Assembly: GCA_002839605.1 (NCBI GenBank)
Contig: PGYK01000009.1
Location: 61,418-125,417 of the forward strand
From: Methanomicrobiales archaeon HGW-Methanomicrobiales-3
GTDB taxonomy: Archaea; Halobacteriota; Methanomicrobia; Methanomicrobiales; Methanospirillaceae
Reading direction: 5' to 3'
DNA length: 64,000 nt
A model generated the notes under the pieces. The model made no database searches, had not been told where the DNA came from, and worked only from the letters and a program-made list of their open reading frames with translations. The translations under genes were made by a program, and so were the position numbers. This document shows positions 1 through 13,500 of this stretch, piece by piece; positions within the stretch are counted from its first letter, which is position 1; every line of letters begins with the position of its first letter.

Positions 1-110
1 TATACTATCAGGATGAGCCATGGGCAGCGTGAAAGTGAACCGTAACCTTCTTCCCCCGTACATTATTCTTCTTGGAAATACAACGGTGCTGGAATAACTC
101 TGGTGAATCC

Positions 111-1343
111 ATGAACCCGCAGGAACCTGCCTCACCCGCTCAATTGCGGCTGCATGCACAAAGTGCAATGTTTGCATCCCGGATGGCAAAGACCCCGAAG
201 TCCTTCATCCGCGAGATCCTCAAGGTGACCGAAGACCCCCGAATCATCTCCTTTGCCGGGGGACTTCCGAGCCCCGATCTCATCGACGTACCGGGGATTA
301 CCCGGGCAGCCGGGCAGGTCCTTGCAGCAGAAGGAAAGACAGCGTTACAATATTCCACCACCGAAGGATACCTCCCTCTCCGGCAGTTCATTGCCAACCG
401 GTATAAAAAACGGCTCGGGCTCGATATCTCTCCTGAAGAGATCCTCATAACGAACGGATCCCAGCAGTGCCTTGACCTCATCGGCAAGGTCTTTATCGAC
501 AAGGATGACAACATCGCCATCGAGCGGCCGGGGTATCTTGGGGCAATCCAGGCATTCTCGCTCTATGAACCCCAATTCCACCCGGTTATTCTCCACGAGG
601 ATGGCCCGGACCTCTCAATGCTCACTGATGTCCTTGAAAAATACCGGCCAAAACTCTTCTACGGCGTCCCAAACTCCCAGAACCCGTCCGGTATAACTTA
701 TTCTGCCGAAAGGCGCCGGGAAGTTGCCGCAGTTCTTAAGGGAACCGGGACATTCTTTGTCGAAGACGATGCCTACGGGGAACTGAATTTCTCAGGGATC
801 TCCCTTCCCTCGATCCGCGAGTATCTTCCCGGGCAGACCATCATCACCGGATCGTTCTCCAAGATCCTTGCACCGGGAATGCGCCTTGGCTGGATTGTTG
901 CACCCATGGATGTCATGGAACAGATAATTATCGCAAAGCAGGCTTCAGACCTCCACTCCAATTATCTCTGCCAGCGAATCGCGTACGAATACTTCTCGCA
1001 CACGGACCTCGATTCCCATATCCGTACCATCCGGTCAACCTATGGCAACCGGTGCAGGCTTATGCAGGATCTCATCCGCGAACAATTCCCGGAATCAATC
1101 CGGTGCACCCGGCCGGAAGGGGGAATGTTTGTCTGGGTTACCCTTCCGGACGGTATCTCTTCCATGGACGTATTTGATGAAGCCATCAAAGAGCAGGTCG
1201 CGGTCCTGCCCGGCAAACCGTTCTTTATCGATGGCGGGGGGGATAATACCCTGCGGATCAACTTCTCGAACTCGTCAGAGGAGAAGATCCGTGAAGGTAT
1301 CGAAAGGCTTGCGCGGGTTATCCGCAGGCTCGGGATTTCCTAA
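111..1343 (+). CDS. PLP-dependent aminotransferase, fold type I (LysN/MocR-like class)
   Basis: Probable 2-aminoadipate/aromatic-type aminotransferase using pyridoxal phosphate. Family hallmarks are present: a glycine-rich FAGGLPSPDL segment near the N-terminus, the NGSQQ cofactor-contact stretch, the VPNSQNPSG substrate loop, an EDDAYGEL motif whose Asp would contact the PLP ring nitrogen, and the Schiff-base lysine in GSFSKILAPGMRLGW (about residue 251 from this start). At 410 residues it has normal length for the family. I chose the ATG at 111 because GGTGA lies about 5 bases upstream; an in-frame TTG at 72 would add 13 residues without an evident ribosome site. It stands alone, followed by a T-rich stretch. 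The exact substrate (lysine pathway, aromatic or branched-chain amino acids) cannot be read from the sequence. Confidence 0.9.
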   Translation: MNPQEPASPAQLRLHAQSAMFASRMAKTPKSFIREILKVTEDPRIISFAGGLPSPDLIDVPGITRAAGQVLAAEGKTALQYSTTEGYLPLRQFIANRYKKRLGLDISPEEILITNGSQQCLDLIGKVFIDKDDNIAIERPGYLGAIQAFSLYEPQFHPVILHEDGPDLSMLTDVLEKYRPKLFYGVPNSQNPSGITYSAERRREVAAVLKGTGTFFVEDDAYGELNFSGISLPSIREYLPGQTIITGSFSKILAPGMRLGWIVAPMDVMEQIIIAKQASDLHSNYLCQRIAYEYFSHTDLDSHIRTIRSTYGNRCRLMQDLIREQFPESIRCTRPEGGMFVWVTLPDGISSMDVFDEAIKEQVAVLPGKPFFIDGGGDNTLRINFSNSSEEKIREGIERLARVIRRLGIS

Positions 1344-1390
1344 AATATACTGATAACAATCCCAGAACTCTCCTTTTTTAATCAGGCAAA

Positions 1391-1400
1391 CGGTATAAAA
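1391..1400 (+). promoter_or_regulatory. TATA-box candidate for the giant TPR gene
   Basis: An A/T-rich TATA-like element (CGGTATAAAA) lies about 165 bases before the giant TPR start. It would place transcription initiation near 1420-1427 and give a leader of about 140 bases. A second TATA-like string (GGTATATG) occurs at about 1446-1453 and would give a shorter leader. Position is inferred from archaeal promoter spacing only. Confidence 0.4.
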
Positions 1401-1563
1401 ACAGGATTCATAAATGAATACGGATCATAGTTAAGTACCGGAAAGGGTATATGCCGCCGTCATACAACCTGTATAGTGATAAAAGATCTTCGGAGCTTCG
1501 GAGATCCATTGCAGCCGGCATTTCAAAACCATCGATGAGTCCAGACGAGAGGTAGCCATATTC

Positions 1564-4500
1564 ATGAACAAGAGTGATGCGGAAGCACTGATGCGGCAGG
1601 GCATTGAACTCTATGATCTTGGAAAGTTCCAGGAAGCCATAGTCATGTTCGACCGGGGCCTTGCGCTGTTCCCCAATCTCGCAAAAGCGCATTATTTCAA
1701 GGGTATTGCCCTGTATGACCTGGGAAAGTTCGAAGAGGCTATCGAATCGTATGATCGGGCGACCGGTCTCGAACCGCAGGATCCCAATGCCTGGTACAAC
1801 AAGGCTGCAACTCTTGCCCAGATGGGCAAAAACGAGGAAGCGCTGGATGCCTGCGAACATCTGCTTGCGATAAAATTCGATAATGCCGAGGCATGGATCC
1901 TCAAAGGGATAGCACTCTATGAACTTGGCCGGTTCCAGGACGCCATCAGTGCCTACGACCATGCACTCATGGTTGACCCGCGCCATGCCAAGGTCTATTA
2001 CAACAAGGGTATTGCCCTTGCCGACATGGGCCGGCACCAGGAAGCAATCGCAGCCTACGATAAAGCCATCGGGATCGTTCCCGATTATGCCCGGGCTTTT
2101 TACAACAAAGGCATCTCGTTGTACGAGATCAACCGGTTCGATGAGGCGCTTGTCGCGTTCGACAAGGCCTGCCTTTTTGATCCCGACGACATCTGGGTCT
2201 GGTATTACAAGGGTTTCATCCTTGCAAAACAGGACAAGTCTGAAGCTGCAGTCGAAGCAGCAGATACGTTCATCCGCCACGAGCCCGGCCATGCCGACAT
2301 CTGGGCGATCAAGGGTATCGCGCTCTACAAGCTTGGCCGGTACGCCGATGCGATCCTGGCCCTCCAGCAGGCAGTCACACTCAACCCCGATATGCCGGAT
2401 GCCCTCCTGCACCTGGGGCTTTCGTATGCCCAGATCTTACGGCATGAGGACGCGATTGAAGCGTTCACAAAAGCGATAGAGGCCGGCCAGCCCTCTGCTG
2501 CGATCCTGTACCAGCGTGGTCTTGCATTCTTCCATCTCAAGAACTACCGTGAGGCACATGCCGATTTTGACCAGGCACTCTCCCTTGATCCGGAAAATGC
2601 CGATGCCTGGTACCGCAAAGGGGTTTCGAGCGTCTTCCAGAGCCGGTACGAGGATGCACTTGTTGCCCTGGCCCGGACCCTGGATCTCGACCAGAATCAT
2701 ACCGGATCCTGGTATTACCGGGGCATTGCACTTGCCCGTCTTGGCCGGCATAAGGAAGCGGTCGATTCCTTTGAAAATACGCTTGCACTCGACCCGGATT
2801 GTGCTTCCGCTGCATACCAGGAAGGGATATCGTATGCCAGCCTCGGCCGGTTCAGCGAGGCCGTAGCCGCCTATGATCACGCCATCCATATCAGCCCGGG
2901 ATTTGCAGATGCGCTCTACCATAAGGGATACGCGCTTGCAAAGCTGGGCAGGAACGAGGATGCCGTCATGGAATACAACCGGGCCCTTGCCCATGACCCG
3001 GGAAATGCCCAGACCTCGTACCAGAAAGGAGCACTTCTTGCAAAACTCGGCCGGTATGAAGAGGCTATCGCATCGTTTGACAAGAGCATCAGTTTAAAGC
3101 CGGACAGTGCGCAGCCCCATTATGACCGGGGGCTTTCACTCCTGAAACTGGAGCGGTTCGATGAAGCGCTCGAATCGTTCGATAAAGCCGTTTCTATCAA
3201 CAAGAATTATGTGAATGCCCATTATCATCGCGGGTACGTGTTTATGCAGCTTGGTCTGCACAATGAGGCAATCGAGGCATTTGACAAAACACTCACCATC
3301 GATCCCATTCATACGCTGGCGCTCTACCAGCGCGGACATGTGCTCATGCTGCTCCAGCACTATGCAGAGGCTCTTTTGGCATTTGACAAAGTCCTGGAAG
3401 TTTCTCCCCAGTATGCCGCTGCCATGTCGGGGAAAGGATCGGCACTTCTCCACCTCTCCCGGTATGAAGAAGCGATTTTCGTGTTTGATGAGGCGCTTGA
3501 CCTCAATCCGTCTTTAACAGAAGTGTGGCTTTTCCGGGGCATAGCCCTCTCCCACATCGGAAGGACTGCTGAAGCGGTCACCGCGTTCGACCAGACACTC
3601 ACGCTGGATCCGGAACGTGTAGATGCCCGCATAAGAAAAGGCATTGCGCTTGTCCAGCTCAACCGGCACGATGAAGCGCTTGTCACGCTTAACCTGGCCC
3701 TGGACCGGGATCCAAAGAATGCACGGGCGTGGTATTTCAAAGGTGTTGCACTTGCCACCCTTGGCCGTGACGAGGATGCCGTCCGGGCATTTGACAATGC
3801 CATTGATATCGATCCCGACTGCATTCCTGCCTCCCGCAATAAAGCCGGGGCGCTTATGCGTATGGGCAGGATAGCCGATGCCGTTGCCGCCTACGACCGT
3901 GCGCTTTCCCTTGAACCGGATAATCCACAGACCCTTCTTGCAAAGGGGATCTCCCTTCTGGATCTCAAGCGGTATGATGAGGCAATCAAGGCGTTTGATG
4001 ACGTCATTGAGATCGATCCATGCATAGTGGATGCATTTTACCGGCGGGGTCTGGCACTCCTGGAACTCGGGCAGTTTGATGATGCTATCCTTGCGTTCAA
4101 TGAGGCTTCAGAGACCGATCCCACCCACGTTTCTGCTCTCAGTTATACCGGTACAACCCTCATGAAAACCGGGCGGTACGAAGATGCGCTGGTAGTCTTT
4201 GACCGTCTCCTTGCTATTGCACCAGGGAACCCGGACGCCCTCTTCAATAAGGGTCGTGCCTGCCTGAGCCTGGGGTACTATGAACAGGCTGCCGAGCAGT
4301 TTGACGAGGCTGGCAGGCTGGACCCGCACAGGAAGGAGATTGCACGATATCACGGGATCGCGCTCGGGCACCTTGGTCGGTTCGAAGAAGCAATCACTGC
4401 CTTTAACCGGGAACTGGCTCTTAACCCGCGTGACACTGATACCGCCGTACGGAAGGGTAAAGCCCACGTCCGCCTCGGGCAGTACAAAGTGGCAATCTCT

Positions 4501-7500
4501 ATCTTCCGTAAAACCATTGAGGGAGATTTGCGGAACATCCGCGCATGGTGTTACTTAGGTCTCTCCTTATCCGCGCTTGAACAATACGAGGAAGCGGTAA
4601 CTGCCTTTGACCGGGCCATTGAGATCAACCGCCAATGCGCCCGGGCATATTACGAGAAAGGTGCAGCACTCGCACGGCTCGGAAAACCCCTTGAGGCAGT
4701 CATTTCCTTTGACAAGGCTCTCGAAGTCGAGCCGGATAATGCATCAGTCCTGTATCACAAGGGCGTTGCACTGATCCAGAAAGACCGGTACGATGACGCG
4801 ATCCTGGCATTCGAGAAAGCGCTTGAGGGGGATTCGAAGAATGCATCCGGTTATTATTATCTCGGTATCGCCTATGCCGGACGGGAACGGTACAGCGACG
4901 CCATACGGGCATTCGAGAGTTCCCTTGAGATCGATCCCTCCAATGCACAGGCAGAACATTTCCGGGGTATCGCGCTCATCCAGAGGGAGCGGTACAGCGA
5001 GGCTGTCCGTGCATTCACCAGTGCCATAGCTCTCGATCCCGCAAACGCCGCATCGTTCTATTACCTGGGGCTTGCCCATCTCCAGTCAAAACAATATCCG
5101 GAGGCAATCAGCGCTTTTAAGAGCGCAATGGAGCTCGATCCCACCCTTACTGATGGGCACATGTACCAGGGAATCGCGCTTGCTGCATTATCCCGCCACG
5201 AAGAAGCGATTGCCGCTCTTGACCAGAGTCTTGCCGTCAACCCCTCGTTAATCGAGGCACTGATATGCCGTTCCGGCTCCCTGTACCAGCTTAAACGGTA
5301 CCCTGAAACAATTGAAACAGACGACCGGATCCTGTCGCTGAACCCGACCCTCATCGACATCTGGATGCAGAAAGGCAATGCACTCTATCAGGACGGGAGA
5401 ACTCAGGATTCAATTGCCGCTTATTCAAAAGCTCTTGAGATCAACGGCAGCCTTTCGGAAGCCTGGATCAAGAAAGCTGATGCGCTCTTTGATATCGGAA
5501 GGATTCAGGACGCGCTCGTTGCCTATACCCGGGCGCTTGATATCAACCCGGCACTCCCCGGCATCTGGATGCGGAAGGGAGATATCCTCAACAGCCTTGG
5601 CCGGACAGAAGATGCCATTGCCGCATACAAAAAATCCCTGCGCATCGAACCGGATCAGGAAGACGGGTGGATCAGGAATGGCAGGGCGCTCTTTGATCTC
5701 GGCCGCTACCAGGATGCCATCGAGTCGTTCGATAATGCCATCTCGCTCAACCAGCGGAGCACCGTGGCTTTCTATTACAAAGGGCTCTCGCTTGAGAAAG
5801 TGAACCGGGTAGAAGGCTCCATTCATGTATTCGAGGTTCTGCTGGAGATCGATCCTGACAACAGCGATGCCCATTATCACAAGGGACTGGCACTTGCAAC
5901 CCTTGGTGACCACCGGGATGCAATCATCTCATTTGACAAGACCATCTCCCTTGCTCCGGCATCGGCTCCTGCGTGGTACCACAAGGGCCGCTCCCTTATT
6001 GCAATAAATAATTTTAATGACGCGATAACTGCCCTCAACGAGGCAATACGGCTTGAGTCTTCATACCCCGAGGCGTTCTATTACCTTGGACTCTCTCTTC
6101 TTAAAACCGGGCGGTACGAAGAAGCCCTCATTGCATTTGAGAAGAATCTTTTAAAAGACACAAGCAATGCTGCCGGGCATTTCAACCGCGGTATTGCCTT
6201 AGAAAAACTCGGCCGGCACGAGGAGTCCTTATCATCGTTTGACAAAGCCCTGATCTATGATCCGGAAAATGCCCTTGCATTCTACCATAAAGGAAAGGCA
6301 TTTGTAGATCTCGGCCGGCACAGCGATGCGGTCTTTGCTTTTGATAAGACCCTCCAGCTCAAACCAAAATACACTGATGCACGGCTCCGCAAGGGTATCG
6401 CGCTCTTCACCCTGGGGAGGTACCGTGACGCTGTTGCTGAATTTGACCGTACGGTTAAAGAAAACCCCCGGAATTTCCCGGCCTGGCTTTACATGGCCCG
6501 GGCACGGGTCGGCCTGAACGATCATGCCAGCGCTGTGGAATCATTCGACGAAGCACTGGAGATCAATCATGACAGTGCCGATGCCCATTTCGAGCGGGGG
6601 GAAGCCTTATTAAAACTGGCCCGGTACGAGGATGCCGTTAACGCATTTGATCGTACGCTGGTCCTGGAACCCGCCCGTACCATGGCGCATTACTACCGGG
6701 GCCTTTCCCTTGATTTGAAGGGCGACCATAAGGATGCGGTCATCTCACTCGACGCCTGCCTTGCAGGCATGCCAAACTATGCACCGGCGCATTACCAGCG
6801 GGGGCATGCCCTTTATGCCCAGGGATTATATCGCGACTCGATCGAGGCGTTCGATCACGCGATTGAATACGACCCTGCGCATTCGCGGGCATTCTACGAG
6901 AAAGCCGTAGCCCTCCACGATCTTGGCAGGAACGAGGAGTCCGCAGTTGCAGCAACAAAATCCCTGGAACTACAACCAGACTTTACGGACGCCTGGCTCA
7001 TCAGGGCAACCGCGCAAAAAGATCTCGAACGGTTCGATGAAGCAGTCAGTGCCCTTGACAAAGCGCTGGAGCTGGATAATACAAATTCCCAGACGCATTA
7101 CGACCGCGGCCTCTGCCTGATCCGGCTTAACCGGCACCTTGAAGCGGTTGAATCGTTCGATCGCGTTCTTGAACTTATCCCCAACTTCTCCCCGGCATTC
7201 TTCCACAAAGGCATTGCGCTTTTTGAACTCGGGATGTTTGAAGAGGCCGTCTTCTCCTTTACCATCACGCTCGAGATCCACCCTGACAATGCCGATGCCC
7301 AGTATCACAAGGGGCTTGCGCTGGCCCGGCTTGAGAATTATGATGAGGCGGTCACCGCGTTCGATGCCGCGTTTGCCATTGATGATAAGAAATCCGATCC
7401 CCTGTACCAAAAAGGGTTAAGCCTTGCAGCTCTCGGAATGCAGGAGAGCGCGGAGGCTGCATTCTCGCAGGCACTGGAAGTCGATCCGGGGAACCGGGAG

Positions 7501-10500
7501 GCACTCTATCACAAAGGTCTTGCGCTTGCCGAACTGGGTAAGTTCGATGAGGCTATTGAAGTCTTAACAAAAACCCTTGATGCAAATCCCCGGATAGCCA
7601 ATGCCTGGCTTATCCGCGGTTTCTCCCTGTTTGCCGTTGAGCGATACCAGGAAGCAGTTCTCTCGTACAACAAGGCAATCGAGCTTGACGAGAACAATTC
7701 CCACACCTGGTTCTATCTCGGACGGTCACAGATCAGCCTTGGGAATGATGAGGAAGCGGTCATTGCGTTTGACCGGGCAATCGCCCTGGTTCCGGAATTC
7801 GGGGAAGCCTTTTATTACAAAGGGGTAGCCCTGTTCCGGCTGAAACGGCTGCCGGATTCTGCTATCGCTCTCGAGAAGGCTAACACGCTGATGCCGGACT
7901 TTGTGGATGCTTTCCGCGAGAACGGCCGTGTTCTCTCGGCCCTGGGGCGGCACCGTGAGGCTGTCGATGCCTTTGAACGGGTCATCAGCAGCCATCCAGA
8001 CGATCTCACCGCACTTTATGGGCTTGCACGGGCTTTTGATCATCTCGGACGGTATAAGGAAGCAATTGCGGCTTATTCTCAGGTAAACCGCATCCAGCCC
8101 ACGTGTGAACGGGCGTTTGTGTACAAAGGGTTTGCCCAGATGCTGACCCACCAGTATGATGATGCTGTCGGAGCTTTCTCTGACGCCATCGGGCTGAACC
8201 CGGCAAATGCTGAAGCATGGCAGGAGAAGGGCCGGGCACTCGTCATTCTTGAAAAGTATGCGCAGGCTGTCGAAGCTTTTGAGGGATTCCTCAATCTTTC
8301 TCCTGACACCATTCCCATCCTATTTGAAAAAGGCCTGGCGCTTGCCGAGCTTGACCGGACAGAAGAGGCACTCGCTGCTTTCACGCAGTGTATTTCTCTT
8401 GGGATGGACACTCACAACGTCCACGCAGAGCAGGGTTTTATGTATTCACGCATGGGTCAGCATGCAGAAACGGTTGCTTCCCTTGATCGTGCCCTTGCTC
8501 ATGATCGGAACAACCCCCGCGTCCATGTCACAAGGGGAGAGGCGCTTGCCCATCTGCGGCGCCATGAAGAGGCACTTGCGGCATTCGATGAAGCCCTTGC
8601 AAAGGATCCGGAGAACGAACGGGCGCACCGCGGCAAAGGTGTCGCCCTTGTCAGGCTGAAACGGTACGAGGATGCCATCATCTCCCTTGACCGGGCGCTT
8701 GAGAATGATTCGGCAAATCCGGAAGTTCTCTGCTGCAAAGGGTTCTCGCTCTACTCTCTGGGCAGGTACAAGGAATCAATTGAATCGTTTGGCAAATCCT
8801 TAAAACGCCGGCCGGGAAACGTGTTCGCGCTCTTTTTCCGGAGCAAAGCCCTGTTCCATATCGGCAACTGGAAAGAGGCTGTCGCATTGTTCGACAAAGT
8901 TCTTGCTCTGGATGATACCAATGCGGTTGCCTGGTTCCTGCGGGGGCTCTGCCTTGCCCGGCTTGATTCCCATGAAGAAGCTCTGGAATCATTCCGGCAT
9001 GCCCTGGTTATTGATGATGCATGTGCAAAGGGATGGTTCAACAAGGGTCTGGAACTGGCTGCACTGGAGCGGTTCGAAGAGTCGCTCTCATCATTTGACC
9101 GTGCCCTTGCACTTGAGCCCGGCATGGTGGAAGCGGCCATTTCAAAGGCACTGACTCTCGCCGGTCTCGAACGTCACGAGGAGACCATTGCCGCGTGTGA
9201 CGGTGTTTTCGGGCTTGGCCATAAAAGTAAGGAGATCTGGTATCTTCGCGGTCATGCGCTCCATGCACTTGCCCGGTGGCAGGAAGCACTGGATTCATTT
9301 GACCGGGTGCTTGAACTGGCACCGGAGGATGCCGCGGCTTCGTTTGAACGGGCAGACTCCCTCATCCATCTCTGCCGCTATGACGAAGCGGTCCTGGCAT
9401 TCGACCGGGCCCTGGAACTGGATCCCAGGAATTCCGTTGCCGCCTTCACCCGCGGGCTTGCATTAATCGAACTCGGGCGGGACGAAGAGGCAGTCACCTC
9501 GTTCGATCTCACGCTGGAGCTGGATGGATCGAATCCCGAACCGGCATACCTCAAGGGATGTGCGCTCATCCGGCTGGGCCGGCAGAGCGAAGCTATCCGG
9601 TCATTCGATCATGCCCTCGAATATGCGCCCACGCATGCTTCTGCCCAGTATCACAAGGGAATTGCCCTGCAAACCCTGGAAAAGTTTGACAAGGCAATCA
9701 GGGCCTATAAACAGGCACTCACCCACGATCCCACCATCATTGATGCGGTATACCGGACAGGGCTTGCCTATGCCAGCCTGGGCAAATTCGAAAATGCCAT
9801 CCGGGCTTTTGACAAGATGGCCGAGCTGACACCGGAGAACCCGGATGTTTTCTTCCAGAAAGGAAAAGCGCTGGCAAAGCTTCACCGGCCTGAAGATGCC
9901 TTGCAGGCCCTTGACCTGTCACTGAACCTGCGATCGGATAATCTCGAAGCCTGGCTCCTGAAGGGGCGGGTGCTTTTGGATCTTGGCAACCCGGCGGGAT
10001 CGATCGAGGCATTCGACCGGGCTATCGCCCTTGATCCGGACAATATCGGGGCCTGGTATCTCAAGGGACGGGGCCACCGGGAGATTACTGCGTACTCCGA
10101 AGCAATTACCGCTTTTGACAAAGTTCTCACAGCTGATGCTGCCTGTGCCGGGGCATGGCTCTATAAGGGTAGTTCGCTCCTGTCGATGGGCCAGTTTAAG
10201 CCGGCGCTCGATTCACTCACCCGGGCCCTTGACCTGAAGCCCCAGAATGTCAACGGCTGGTATGACCGGGCCATTGCCCTTACGGAACTCGGCCGGTATG
10301 ATGAAGCCGTACTCTCGTTCGACCGGGCCATTGCTCTCAACCGGAAGTTCACAAATGCCTGGTACGACAAGGGTCTGGCTCTTGTAAAACTCTCAAAGGA
10401 CAAGGACGCGATCAGTGCATTTGACGCTACAACGGAAGTGGATCCGCATTTCATGAGTGCATTTTTCGAGAAGGGTATGGCGCTTGAGCGCCTCGAAAGG

Positions 10501-13500
10501 TATAAAGATGCACTCGCTTCCTTTGATTTGGCACTTGCGCTGGATCCGTCTTTTGTCTCTTCGCATTACCACAAGGGTCTCGTGCTCGTTTTGCTCAAGC
10601 AGTATGATGAAGCAATCCGATCTTTTGACAAGGCTTCCGAACTGACTCCGGAAGATCCGTGCGTCTTCTTCCAGAAAGCCCAGGCACTGGTAAAACTTCA
10701 CCGGTTTGAGGATGCCCTGCATGCTCTTGACGCTTCACTGAAGTTCTGTAGTACGGATGTAGCCACCTGGCTCCTCAAGGGGCGGGTGCTCTCTGAACTT
10801 GGCAACCCGGCGGGATCGGTTGAAGCATTCGACCGGGCCATTGCCCTTGAACCGGACAACATTGTTGCCTGGTATCTCAAGGGGCGGGGCCACCGGGAGA
10901 CTGCGGCCTATCCGGAAGCGATTGCCGCTTTTGACAAAGTGCTCGAAGCCGATGCTGCCTGTGCCGGGGCATGGCTCTACAAGGGCAGTTCGCTCCTGTC
11001 GATGGGTCAGTTCCAGCCGGCGCTCGATTCGCTCACCCGGGCCCTTGAACTCAAACCCCGCAATGCCAATGGATGGTATGACCGGGCAATCGCTCTTACC
11101 GAACTCGGGCAGCACGAAGAAGCAGTAATCTCGTATGACCGGGCAATCGCTATCAACCGTAAGTTCACGAATGCCTGGTATGATAAGGGGCTTGCCCTGG
11201 TAACGCTGGAAAAGGACACAGAAGCAATTGCCGCGTTTGATGCAACTATTGCCATCGACCCGCATTTCATGAATGCCTTTTTCGAGAAGGGGCTCGCCCT
11301 GGAACGTCTCGGGCGTCACGCGGAAGCGCAAGCTGCATTTGAGAGTGCACTTGCGCTGGATCCTGCTCACGTTCCCTCGCTGTTCCACAAAGGTCTCTCC
11401 CTGTTCCATCTCCGGCAATTCGAAGATGCAACAGGATCTCTTGGGGCTGCTCTCGACCTTGATCCGGAGATCTTCGATGCATGGTATTACCTCGGCATCA
11501 GTCTTGTGCATACCCGGAATCTCTCCGAAGCGATATCGGCATTCGATCAGGCGATACGCTTGAAGCCCGGATCGTTTGAAGCATTATATGAAAAAGGGCT
11601 GATTCTCTCGGAACTGGGCAGATTTGATGAAGCCATTGCTGAATTCGATCGTGCTCTTGCAAGCGACAACCGGCAGCGGGACTGCCATTATGCAAAAGGT
11701 CTTGCTCTTGCAAGCCAGGGTCGTTACGGGGATGCCCTGTCCTCGTTCACTGAGGCAATATCTCTCGATCCGGAGTTCTCTGAAGCGTATTTCAGCCTCG
11801 GCATTGCGCTTGAACAGCTCGAACGATATGCGGACGCGATCATTGCGTTTGATAGTATCCTGCAACGCGTGCCGGACCGGTCCGAAGCCTGGTACCACCG
11901 GGGAATGGCCGCAGAGAAGATCGGCCAGGACGACGAGGCAGCACGATCCTACGACAAGGCACGCCAGACCGATTCTCAGAACGTCGAGATCATCTTTGCT
12001 GAAGGAAATGCTCTCTCCCGTCTGGAAAAATATGATGAAGCCGTCCGTATCTTTGATATTGCGCTTGGTATTGAACCCTCAAACGGCCAGATCCTCCTCG
12101 CAAAAGGGCGTGCCCTGGCACAAAACAACCGCCATAACGATGCCGAGATTGTCCTGCACGATGCCGCAGTCCATCTTCCGGGTCTGGCGGAACCGTCATG
12201 GTTGCGTGGCCTCTCCCTGGTCACGCTTGGACGCCATGCCGATGCGGTTACCGAATTCGATGCCGCGCTCAGGCTGAGCCCGGACAATCCTGATATCTGG
12301 TTTGAAAAAGGCAGCTCGTTAATGCAGCTCGCACGGTATGAACAGGCAATACCGGCATTTGATACGGTCCTCTATGCGATACCCGATCATCCTGGTGCAC
12401 TACTGGGGCGGGCACAGGCATTCTTTATGCTTGACAAATTCGCGGACGCTGTTGAAAGTTTCGATGAGGTTATCGCCCGTTCACCGGATCATATCACAGC
12501 CTGGTTCCGGAAAGGAATTGCCTTGTTCCGGCTTGGCAGGTATCCCGGCTGCATCGAGGTCCTGTTAAGGGCTCTTGAACTGGATCCGGGCAATCATGAA
12601 GCCATGCATGCCCTTGCGTCTTCGTATGTGGCACTGGAACGGTATAATGAGGCCATCGATACATTCCATCACCTGCTCACCTTTACCCCGGAAAATGCCG
12701 ATGCGTGGAACGAACTGGGAGTGTCCCTTGTCCATACCGGTCGCCATGCCGATGCAGTTGACGCGTTTAGCCGTGCAGTCGGCATCCGGCCCGGTTTCTT
12801 CGATGCCCGGTTTGCAAAAGCCCGGGCACTGGATATGCTGGAACGGACCCGGGAAGCTATTGATGCCTACAACGAGGCGCTCGCCCTGCAGCCGCTTCAT
12901 GTGCCTTCAATGCATTTCAAAGGAGCTGCACTGGTACGGCTTGGCGAGCCTGAAGCTGCGGTCAAGATATTTGACCGGGCCCTCGAGATCGATCCAACGG
13001 ATGCCGATGTCCAGTTTGACAAAGGCCGGGCATTGTCCATGCTGGCGATGTTCCGCGAGGCGGTCAGGACTTTTGACAAAGTTATCAGTATCGATAAGAA
13101 TTATCCGGCAGCCTATTACGAGAAGGGACTGGTGCTTGCAAGCCTCGGAAGGCACGATGAAGCAATCATTGCCCTGAACCGGAGCCTTGACCTCAACCCG
13201 GAGAACGATCTTGCCTACTACCACAAAGGTCTCTCGCAGAGCGCCCTTGGGCGTTCCACGGATGCCATTGAAGCCTTCGATCATGTGCTCGCAATCTCCC
13301 CGCGCATGATCAATGCCTGGCTCCAACGGGGAAAGAGTCTTGCCGATCTCGGGAAAGAGAACGATGCCATCGAATCCTATGTAAAAACGCTGGAGATCGA
13401 CCCGACGAACGCGGATGCCTGGTATCTCAAAGGCAGCGCTCTCTTTACCCTCGCCTCGTACGATGATGCGATTGAAGCATTCAACAAGGCCCTCGAGATC

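Noticed and set aside
1408..2412. Long minus-strand open frame (334 codons) at the start of the giant TPR gene, and similar ones at 10735-11511 and elsewhere in it
   Set aside because: They mirror the TPR codon pattern on the opposite strand and lack motifs or ribosome sites; they are shadows of the repeat gene.
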